A DNA stretch of 64,000 bases from Leptodontidium sp. MPI-SDFR-AT-0119 (lineage: Eukaryota > Ascomycota > Leotiomycetes > Helotiales > Leptodontidiaceae), in NCBI GenBank assembly GCA_020726505.1, contig JAHLEZ010000004.1, positions 2,914,001-2,978,000 on the forward strand, written 5' to 3'. The position numbers were made by a program, and so were the translations under genes. The notes below the pieces were generated by a model. It made no database searches, was not told the DNA's origin, and saw only the letters and a list, made by a program, of their open reading frames with translations. Below, piece by piece: positions 9,290 through 19,400 of this stretch (positions within the stretch are counted from its first letter, which is position 1; each line of letters begins with the position of its first letter).

Positions 9290-11675
9290 AGAAAGTTGGC
9301 CGCCAATGGAGAACAAAGTAATCGTGTCCTGCCTATCTGTGGATTGTAGAATGCGTTTTATTTTCGTCGCCGTGCTGTGGCTGGAGGAGATTGAGAGCTC
9401 TGGACGCAAAGCAAGCCGCAGAATTTTGTAGTATTTTGTAGCGGACAGTGAAAGTAGAGAAGTTTTGCCACTCGATGAATTTTAATACTCAATGAGTATT
9501 GCGAGAGTGTTGCACAGCTGTGGAAGGAGGATGTCGAGGCCCAAGATCTCGCAAAGCAAAAAGAGCCCACGATCTTTGGCAGAACGCGAAAATGCAAGAG
9601 AAAGAGGGGTCTAAAAGCAGGGTGCCAGTAGAGGAATGTAATTCTCTTGCGAAAGAGCGGCTGTGGAATTGTGGTTGTGACGTTTGGTACGTTGAGCAAG
9701 GAGGATGTCGAAGCGCCTCAGAGGCAAAACATACCCGCAAAGATGCAGAAGAACAGAGCAGAAGAGCAAAAGAAGATCCCAATCAAGTCTAGAGCTTGGC
9801 TATTGTGCTGGTGGTCCTGCAGAGCGCAGGTTGCAATGTAGATGGTGGTAGTTGGTGGTTGTAATGGAGGAGGTCGAGGCTGGCGTAGGAAAATATATTT
9901 TGGAAATGGCCTCAAAAGTGTGTGGAGCTAGCGGGCGAGCGTGATTGGGGCGTTGGGGTAGGGCTTCTATTGATAAACAAGGCTGGAAGTTAGCCTTGGG
10001 GGTCCTCATTGGCCAGACGACTATGCTTTTCGAGGAGGACAGAGCTAGATGTTTCGAAGAAGGGGTGGGTGGGCAAGATGGGTGATGTGGAAAACAAGGG
10101 GGGACTTCAGGGAAGTTGAGGGGACTTGGAGAGGCCATGGGAAGCAGCAGGAAGAGACAGAAAGGACTTCTGAGACGGCGGGAGGGATGAAGGAGAGATA
10201 GTGACTTACTTGGTTTCGCTGAGAAGGTGTCATGAGCTTCGGCCTGACACGATAGTCTGACAGGAAACCATGATGGGACACAGTATCATGTCAACAACTA
10301 GAAGGGCGCGCGAGGAAGCAAGAACCTTTATCTCTACCCTGGATTGTTAGCAATTGCGCCTCGTGGGTGGACTGCTTGACAGCTTGACAGGTGATGACAA
10401 GGTTCAGAAGGGAAGAACCGGCGAGTGAGAAACAATGATGTACTGGGCAGAAGCAACAAACTTGATTGGATATTGTAAAGGCAAGTATAGCTCTTGGAAC
10501 GCTGATAGGAAGGGCACAGTACTTACATCTTCGAAGTGTTTGTTGAGATTGCAAAGAAAGTCAATAAGATGAACGATTTCAAACGGCTCAATCTTAGGTC
10601 ATCATAGACCAATGACCACCATCGATCTGTTACAGACTAAATAATGATGACCAGTCCTTTATCATTTCGATCATAAACTGTGGGATTGGTCTGTCATGTT
10701 GTGTGCAGATGTGTGGTGCTGCTGGAGGAGGTCAAAAGTTAGCCTGAACAAGGGAAAATGATTGGAATCAACAGCCATGCAAGGTATTCAATCAACTGGC
10801 TGCTCTGATACTCCTAAAGAGAGAAACATAGGATGCTGTTTGAAGAAGTGTTGAAGTTGAAGCAGAGCGCACTCACTTATTGATTCGAAATAAGCGAGAA
10901 AACGTTACAACAGAGTCTGAGTATCATGATGCTAATTTAAACTACAGAGAACATCAAAAATATCAGGCGAGATTTAGTAATGCATTCTGTCCAAGGTAGG
11001 GAACCAGGTTGCTTTAAAGGAATGCTTTGTCATGAAGTGGGTCCTGGGTTTACAGATTTTTGCTTCCAAATAGTTGGGTTTGATAAACCTGGGAGTGCAT
11101 TTGTGCAGCACTAGGGAGTAATGCCATGGGTAGATTGAGCTGTTTTGATTGGGGCGGCAAGGGTAGAAGAAGCTGCTCTGAGATATGAATCCCAAGTCAC
11201 AGAACAATGCCCGGCATTGAGTCTAATAGAACCAAATGCAGGATAGAACAAAAAATCACGGGCAAGATATTAACGCAAAGCCAATAGGTCAAGGATTAAT
11301 AGGGTGGGCTGTGGTTGACCTGTCAGGAGCAGAATGGTGGACAAAATATTTTGAACGTTTGTCTCTGCAATGCAGAATGATTCATTCACCACTGGGTTGG
11401 AGGACAAATAAAACGTGATGAAACAGCATGACTACGAGTAAATATTGGATTTAGTCAATTGGCAAGAGCAACCCTTCTTTGACGGAGATTCAGAACAGCA
11501 AGCAGATTCAAATGCAAAATATGTGGCAACGATGGCAGGTAGACTTCGCATTCGTATGTGATTTAAAAACAAGAATTGCACATTATCATTGTAGAAACGG
11601 GTACTCATACCGTTGAATACCTTGGGTATCCTAAAAGACGCAGTTGGAGCCCATTCGTGGCGACATGCAGACATT
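9290..11675 (-). other. Long non-coding stretch, possible spliced leader or ncRNA
   Basis: About 2.4 kb without a credible protein gene. On the minus strand further GTAAGT donors occur near 10205 (after GAAACCAAG) and near 10528 (after CGAAGAT), oriented like the Zn2Cys6 gene. This suggests either a long multi-intron 5' leader or a separate spliced non-coding transcript. Open frames here are short and low complexity. Confidence 0.35.
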
Positions 11676-12430
11676 TTAATCCATCGTATCCTCCCGTCCA
11701 TCTTGCCAACTCGTGCAATTGATGCAGCGTTTTGCCTGGTATATGTAAGTAACGGTGTGTACATAATTGGAAATAGGAAATAATACCTTTGAACTGATTC
11801 GCTTCCGGCAATACCGGCATTTGACGGTGGTCTTAATGATCGATTCACTGCTCATCGTATCGTAGATATTGGCAATGACATAGAGAGCCAAACCCATACC
11901 CATGAAATTGATAATTTTATTGAAGAATGATCTATGCAGTGTCAGTAATACTGAGATGTAGCTGTTGGGAGTCCACAGATCATCAAGAGGGGAAGACCGA
12001 CCCATACGCGAGGACCACAGCTCCATCATCGGCAGCTTGCTGCAAAGTGTTGTATCCAATTCCATCGGTCTCGTTATATCCAGGACCCCTTCTCAGAATA
12101 GCAAACTTCTCATCCATATTCCGATTGATGAACGGAAGTAAGGAGAGGGGTGGAAGTAGGATATCCGAGACGAAGGACGTCACTACAGTTGTGAATGCTG
12201 CTGCGATGCTATGCCACAGGATATCAGTATTTTTGCCCCTCTTATACTCAATCGGAGGATTTCTGAAAAGAAACTTACATCAAACCAACAGCAACTTCCA
12301 GGATATTGTCCTGGAGAGCCCAATCTGTGAAGCCATGCCACATCTTGTTGGCTCGTCTCCCAACCTCCTCCCCCGCATGTTGGAGCAAGTCCTGGCTGTC
12401 TTCAAGGCGAATACGTGGGCGTGACATCAT
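11676..12430 (-). CDS. mscL: Large-conductance mechanosensitive channel (MscL family)
   Basis: Four exons: 12430-12279, 12208-12002, 11931-11787 and 11735-11676, joined by introns of 70, 70 and 51 nt; all splice sites are GT-AG and keep frame. The product is 187 residues. The N-terminal amphipathic part leads into TM1 (NILEVAVGLIIAAAFTTVV). A periplasmic-type loop with LLPPLSLLPFINRN and GYNTLQQAADDGAVVLAYG follows, then TM2 (INFMGMGLALYVIANIYD). The C-terminal tail carries two CxxC pairs (CRYC and CINC) that would make a zinc ribbon. In bacteria MscL opens under membrane tension to release osmolytes; a similar osmotic role is inferred. It shares a 267-bp divergent promoter with the YAR1-like gene. 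Confidence 0.9.
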
Positions 12431-12697
12431 GTCTGTTCCCCTCGAACTTCTTTACCCAAGAGAAGAATCTTGAGATATTCCGGAGGAGATGTCCAGAAAT
12501 GAAGAGGAGAGGTTGGGAATGATGTCTAAGTCCTCAAATTAGAGTTACACACGTGACACCACTAGTCCTTCCCCTGAGTCTTGGCACACACTATCGCGCT
12601 TCCTGCCTCGCGATAAGAAATAAATTTATTTATATCTGCATAAAACTTACCCCGCCATCCAGAGAGCGAAACGCAAATCTACAAACGAAACAACAAG

Positions 12698-13498
12698 ATG
12701 GCGCCCACGCTCTCGGAGGACGAGATCGACGATTTGTTATACTTTGCGAGGGTTGGTGAGAAGGGGGAATTCGATGCTTTGAAAGAGGAGCTGTGTAAGA
12801 GGGAGAAGGTTGATGTTGTGGAGTTGGTGAGGAGCGCGAGGGATTCGGAGAGTGGAAATGGAATACTGCATATGGCGGCTGCAAATGGACATCATAGTGA
12901 GTGGATAATGTTTCTGCGGGTTCGGGGGGTTATGGGGTTAAGCGGATGTTGTACGATGGGAAGAGAGAGTGCAGGCAGGGAAGATTGGCAGTAAGAGTTG
13001 TGGTGGGATGTAGAGAGGGGATGTTGTCGTGGAGGCTGTGTGTATAATACTAACATTCACCTCGTAGCTATCTTACTCGACCTCTGCAAAGCCCTCAGCG
13101 GCTCCTCTCCTCAAAATCCAACCATGCTCTCAATACTCAACGCTCAAAACGCAGCCGGAAACACAGCCTTACACTGGGCAGCTCTGAATGGACACTTGGA
13201 AGCTGTGAAGGTTCTGCTCGATGAAGGTTCCGACCCTACTATCACAAACCAGAAAGGTCACGATGCGGTATACGAGGCAGAGTTGAACGATAAGCGGGAA
13301 GTTGTGGAGTGGGTGTTGAAGGAAGGTGGAGAGGGGCTGGAGGAAGGTCTCGGTGGAGGTGCTGGAGAGGGAAGTGCAGATGCGGATGAAGACATGGGCG
13401 AGGGGGATGGAGAGGCGGTGGATGATCTTGTTGATGCGAAGGCTCTTGCTGAGGGACTGAAGGATTTGGTTGTTAAGGATGGGGAGGAGAAGAAGTGA
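12698..13498 (+). CDS. YAR1: Ankyrin-repeat protein, YAR1-like (Rps3 chaperone)
   Basis: Two exons, 12698-12896 and 13068-13498, with a 171-nt intron (GTGAGT donor, CGTAG acceptor); 209 residues. Ankyrin repeats include GNGILHMAAANGHH, GNTALHWAALNGHLEAVKVLLDEGSDPTI and KGHDAVYEAE; the Asp/Glu/Gly-rich tail ends in a Lys-rich segment. Yeast Yar1 has the same size, repeat order, acidic tail and signature blocks (LHMAAANGH, GNTALHWA, GHDA). Yar1 holds ribosomal protein Rps3 in solution and delivers it to pre-40S particles, and is linked to osmotic tolerance. Orthology is inferred from remembered motifs. It is divergent from the mscL gene, and a bidirectional promoter lies between them. Confidence 0.88.
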
Positions 13499-13922
13499 AG
13501 TTGGTGCAGAGTTGTGGTGGAATACCTCAATACCGGAAGGAAAATACCGCAGCCAAAATCACTCGAATACTCGACATTGGAGAAGCGATTTGTTGAAGTT
13601 TTGTTCCTCGGAGAGCCTCGCTTCTCATACGAGCGATAGATCGTGGCGCACAGCTTGGCAAGGGCATGACCTAGCGTACATATACCCAGGTACTTGCCCA
13701 GGGCATTTGGGCGTAGTCGATAGAACAAAAGCAATTTGATTTCAAAATGACTTAGAACGCCGCCTTGCACCTGCTAGTAAGCATGTAAGCGGGGGTGTAA
13801 GTCAACCCCATTCCCTCTCCATATTGGTTAGTGATCTACCTCCAAATCGCTGTCTTACCCTCTAGATACCAACAAAGTCTGACTCGCCTTGAATTCTTTT
13901 TCCCCCGCTCATTTCTTTTTAG
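13499..13922. other. Spacer with no visible first exon
   Basis: I looked here for the first exon of the gene that becomes open at 13923. The three ATG codons (near 13665, 13747 and 13782) each run into a stop within two codons. A good pyrimidine tract and TTTTTAG acceptor end the stretch, and a possible GTTAGT donor lies near 13826. Confidence 0.4.
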
Positions 13923-14800
13923 TGTCTAGATGTAACCACCGGAGATGACGAGAGCTTTCTTCTCTCCGAGGACGAAATCCGTGCCAACGTCCTGTCGACC
14001 TGGCTAGCCGACAAAATTACTACCTCTGCTGAACAACACAACTTCGTCACACAGGCATTTGAATCTGAGTTTGGCCAGGATATCATGATCTACCTGAATG
14101 ACGCTTTGTCGCCACTGAATACTAGCTTGGTCGCAAGACAAGTACCGCAGTGTTTCGCTTATGACCAATGGGGGAGCCGAGGGGTACATGCTGTAAGTAT
14201 AGACCTCCTCAGTATGATAGCTGTTCCTGCTTCGAGAAGATGGCTAACTTGGGGATATTATAGTGAGTGTGGACCATGGCATGCCATGACACCTTGTCAA
14301 TCTTCGAACGCTAGCAGTTCTGGTGGATACCTAACCTACACTGAAGGAGATTCTATCGGGCATAGTTATGATGGGGGGTAAGTTGTTAGTTCATTTTCCA
14401 ATCTGACCAAAGCACACAACTCCTTTAAAAGATTAACGAATATCCTTCCTTTAGTCCAAGCTTAAGAGATCCATGGTCCGTCTTGAGTGCTTCATTCTCC
14501 TTTTCGATGACTTGGGAGCATCAGGTGAACTTCTCGTTCAGCTGCGACTTCGCTGCAGGCGATACCGCGCAGGTTTGGGGAAGACATAGGATGGGCTGGG
14601 GGATTGTTACGAAGCGCACCTGTTATAGCTGTGTTGGTTTTCCCACGACCTGTGGGGCTTGGGCGGATAATGGGTGGGCGAATGGACCAGCGGCTTCCAG
14701 TAGCCCTGTGGTTCAGCAATTTGGATGCAACCCCTCGGCATGGTCTTATTTGAAATGTAGTTTAGATAAGGTGTATATAAGTGGGCCCTTAGGGAGATGA
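13923..14800 (+). CDS. Cys/Trp-rich protein of unknown family, start not found
   Basis: Three joined exons (13923-14192, 14268-14377, 14455-14800) give about 241 residues. Intron 1 has a GTAAGT donor and a GCTAAC branch, and keeps frame only with a GAG acceptor at 14265-14267. If it is retained it is also open, adding 25 residues. Intron 2 is canonical. The first half is acidic and helical (LLSEDEIRANVLSTWLADK). The second half is rich in Cys, Trp, Gly and Ser (HACGPWHAMTPCQ, KRTCYSCVGFPTTCGAW), as in secreted proteins. The exon opens right behind a TTTTTAG acceptor, so at least one 5' exon, possibly with a signal peptide, is missing or lost. The first in-frame Met is at 14085. I do not recognise the family. 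It could be a 5'-truncated pseudogene. Confidence 0.5.
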
Positions 14801-16464
14801 GTTGGCGGGGAGTTTGTAAGGATGATAGAGGGTAGGAATGGGGTTGGTGTAGAACCATGGGCTCGAATCCTGTTGAGTCAAAAACTAGATTGGCTTCGCA
14901 ACGATTGTCCCGCAGAAACCTATTCTAGTCTGAAGATCGTATAATCGTACTGACAACCTCGATATTTCTTGGTGCGCTGACTTTACTGACTGGATGGAGG
15001 ATAAGATTTTGATTGTGGAAGGCATTCAATATTTCACCAAACAATTCAATTCACATTTCTCGCTTGGGATGTGGGTCCAGGTCCGTGATGTCAACATCAC
15101 ATTAAAAAGGCCAAATATCAAAGCAATCCAACGTCGAGGGCATATTCAAAATCCAATAGAGGAAACAGAATGTTTCTTAAATATCCCAATCTACAGCAGA
15201 GGATGAATTTTTGGCGCGTCTTCAAGGTCATCACAGATCTCCGGCACTTGAATGCATTTGCATGTCTAGCACTTCTCCACGACCGCTCGTATCGGGAGAC
15301 ATTGTGTGGTGGACGGGGGAAAGTCTTCAATTCGTATATTGTCGCGGACTTGAATGATACTCTCGCACGCATGTGGTGCGTGACAGGGAATATCGTGCAG
15401 CCTTGGGTCGCATGGAGGAACTTCAGAGCACCATGCGGCTCCACAACCCACTGAGCTCAAAGAGTGTCCGAGGATAGGATCTTGAAGTGACAATACATGC
15501 ATTATGGATATGAAGAGCAGATGTGGAAGTACATCTGGCAATCTTCGAATCATGAGGAAGTTGATCCCCGGAAAGATGCAGCCGAGCCTCAGCAGGCGTG
15601 CCGTATGCTGGCTGCGGAGGGAGTGCTCTCATCCGATTGGTTCCAGTAGAAGAAGGATATCCTTTTGCCTGTACTAGCTGTATCGTGGCTCTATTCCCAT
15701 AGTTGGATCTAAATAGAAATATTGAATGTAAAAAGAAACCCATCTCAGACAAGAAATTGCATTAAATGGATAGTAGCTGGAAGGAAGATAAGGCTTTCCC
15801 TTCTCCTGAGGCTGAACCTAGCAGCCTAGTTTTTGAAGGAGCGCCAAGGCGCTACTCTGGTATTTTGCTCGCACTGTACTGTAGTATTGGCTCCTTATCT
15901 CGCTTAAGATAAGGCGAGGCTGCGCTGCGCCTGCGCCTGCGGCTACCTACCCTACCTAGGTACCTACCTTGACCTTCCTTCTTCGTCTTTCCTCTTCTTC
16001 TTCCACTCCTTCAACCTCAAACAAACAACCTCCATTTCTTTCCTTCCGCCATGGTCTCTTGAGATCTCACTTGCCTTCTTGCAACTCAGGTTTCTGGTAA
16101 CAGACTGCTCAGTGCTCGTCAATTCCATCACTTTCTTGCCGCGACCTCGTTGACCACCTTCAGCTCTCTCTCTCACCTCATTCTGCTCTTATATTCCTGC
16201 CCCTTACTCTCACTTTGTACTTGCAACTCTCATATCCCTTTCATATCTTTGCTCTCACCTCCCCCTTCGCAAGATATTGCTCCATCAGCAACACGCCGAG
16301 TCTCCAGATCACCTCCAGTCACTAGCAAACACTGCTCTCACCCTTGACAGGGGACTCAAACAACAGAACTCACCTCACGGATACCATGTCTTCTTCCTAG
16401 AGATCCTCTTTGATCACGGAGCATACACACCGACAGCCACTGCTCTCACCTTCGAGAGGACGAG
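14801..16464. other. Intergenic and leader region of the sacsin-BTB gene
   Basis: 1.6 kb without a supportable gene. At 15940-15973 there is a cluster of TACCTACC/TACCTAGG motifs similar to those near 1115 and 1620. From about 15970 to 16464 the plus strand is strongly pyrimidine-rich (CTTCCTTCTTCG, TCTCACCTCC and similar), a common promoter/leader composition in filamentous fungi. Confidence 0.5.
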
Positions 16465-19400
16465 ATGGCTCCTCAGCCTATCGGAAGCAACGCTCAGAAG
16501 CAGCGCCTGACAACTGCCCTCAAGAACATATGCAGAGACTACCCTGCCGGTGGTACTGTGATCCGCGAATTGCTGCAAAATGCAGATGATGCGGGTGCGA
16601 CCGAAGTGGTATGTTATCAATCCCCACCCTTCAGAACTTCTGGACTGACTTGACCTGCAGCGATTCGTTCTTGATGACAGAACTCACCCCACAGAGAATC
16701 TGATCAGTCCCAGCCTGGCACAGTATCAAGGTCCAGCCCTACTGTCCTTCAACAATGCTGTTTTCTTGGATAAAGACTTCGAAAGCTTGTCACGTTTGGG
16801 AGATTCGCTGAAGCTAAACGATGGTGCCACCACCGGCAGATTTGGGCGCGGCTTCAATTCTGTCTACAACTGGACGGACTCCCCCTCAATTATCTCTCGC
16901 GAGCGACTTCTTATCCTGGATCCTCATCAAGAATGGTCCGATGGCGGCCCTGTCTACGACTTTGTCAAAGATTCCGAAGATCCAGCAATCAAGAATCAAA
17001 TGGCGACCTACCAATCTGTCATGGACCGTGTCGATCAGCCATTAAATGGCACCGTGATTCGCATTCCATTTCGCAACGCAGCTCAAACACTCAAGAGTGA
17101 TATCTCTCCCCTCGCTACCACGACCGCCGAGATACAAGATGTGCTTAGCAAATTCGCCATTGAATTTGGGACCAATGGCTTGTTGTTTATGCGAAATGTC
17201 ACTAAGCTCGTCATCACATGGGCTCGAAGATCTCTTGAAATTGAAATGATTGGAGATGAAAATATTCAAACGTAAGTACTTTTCAGCCGCAGAGAAGGAC
17301 TAACTTCTAAACAAACTCTAGCCACAAAACCCAAATCAACAATGCCGTCAAGTCTGCTCTGAAATCACCTACCTTTTCCTTTCATCACAATTTTCGTTCA
17401 GGGGTCCGATACACTTCGAATGGGAAATCCACGACGACAAACTTCATGATTCAGCACAGCATCCAAGATACTATGAGCGTTAGCCTAAGAACATGGGCCA
17501 ACGACCAACAATTGATTCCCTGGGTCGCTATCGCTGCTCAGCTCCCGGTAGCATCAACCAACAATGCACAGTGCTCACTGTTCACTGTATTGCCTTTGCC
17601 AGTCCACACTGTCCAGCCAATCCATATTCATGCTCTATTCAGCTTGACCCCCGACCGTGCTAATTTGCATCGCCGAAACGACCAGAGCACTCAAAATCAG
17701 GACCCTGGAAAATGGAATGACTGGCTGCTCAAGGAAGGAGCGTCAGTTGCTTGGGTTAAGCTTCTTTCTGCTCTGGCAGAACTCTACCCCCTTCAGTCTG
17801 CATTTGAGAAGTGGCCGAAGCTCATGGATAACAAACAAGAACCATTGAGTGATTCTGTGGACCGGGTTGTTGAGATCATCCAGAAGGAGTGTCTTGCTCT
17901 GTGGCCTACAGATACTGGCTATGTGGACGCAAAGACTGGCCTCCTGGCACTTGGATCTGAAACAGCGGCATTAAAGGAAGCACTTCGAGAAGCCAACGTT
18001 CCAGTTGTCTATGTTCCGAAATTCCTCCAGAATCATGCAAAACGAGTTTTCGGATCTCAGTGCATATCCCCCGAGAACGTGTGCGCCTTCCTAAACTCCA
18101 AGCGGGAAGTCGTCTCGACACTAAGCGACAAGACAAAAACCACCCTACTAGACTATGTGCTGTCTAGCCCTGGGCTCGGTGATTATGGAGACCTGAAAAT
18201 TTTCCCGTTTGAAGATACAAAATTTCGAGCTTTGAATGGAATTCAGGCATTTGTTTACCGTGATGAGCTCGACAGATCCCTCTTCAACAAACAGAACGGC
18301 CGAAATCTAGCTATCCAACGTCTTTCTATCCAAACACAGAAGGCCTTAAAGCAAAGATGTGGCTCTTCTACCTTACACCCTTCAATTCAATACCGCTCGG
18401 CTGAGTCTCTGCGAGAATATTGTATGCGGACGGCCTTCAAGAAGCTTTGTGTCACTCGAGATATGGCCGAGCTAGATGCTGAATCCAGTGCATTCAGTAG
18501 AAATGTGCTGGCGTGGATCTCGGATCGAAACCTTAGCATCCAAAACGAGAACATCAAGTCGTTGTGGCTCCTTCCACTCAGCAACGGTCTCCATCGTAGG
18601 CTCATACCACAAGATGTCGCTTCGAAAGTGTATTTTCCTCCCGTTGGCTTGGCTGGAGATCTGATGCGAAGAATTGACGCTAAATTGTCCATTAAATCAC
18701 TACCACTTCTCCGTACAGAGAAAGAAACGCTAGGACGAGGCTCTTCATTCATTTTGAAACAGATCCGTGCGGCAAAAGCTGAGATGAAAGTGGAGGATGC
18801 AACGGATCTCGTAGTTTTTCTTCAATGGTTGTGCCAGACATTACCGGCTGTTGGAAAACTGGACGACGAGGAGAGACATGACATTGCTAAAGCAATCACA
18901 AGCAGATTATCTGAGCCGTTGGCACCCGGAAAGCTCGCTATCGCTACGCAACTGATCAGTAATCTTGAAATATTCCAGAAGCTGACATGGGAGGCGAAAG
19001 TCGATTCTCTGTGAGTTACTCAGAACCCCCCAAGGTGTCTATGCTAACCTTTGATAGATCCTCAACTTTGACCTGGACTAGTCTGAGCAGCTGCGCCAAA
19101 TCAGTCGGCCTTCTCGATGACACTACTCGAGTTCCCACAATCCCTGGAGTTCAGTTCTTGATTGCAACCCCGCCAAACCCTCAACATCAAATCCTTACAA
19201 GTTGGAAGCTCGCCAATTGTCTCCGATCAGTTGATGTTATTCAGGATCACATCATTCCTGCCTGGAAGGATGGAACCTCTGGCATTTGGAGCAGCTCTTG
19301 CAGGGAGCAAATATCAGCATATATCCTTGGAAATTTCTCGTCGCTTTCACTCGAAACCCAGTCGACGCTTCAGACCATACCATTCGTTCCTGTAACGAAG

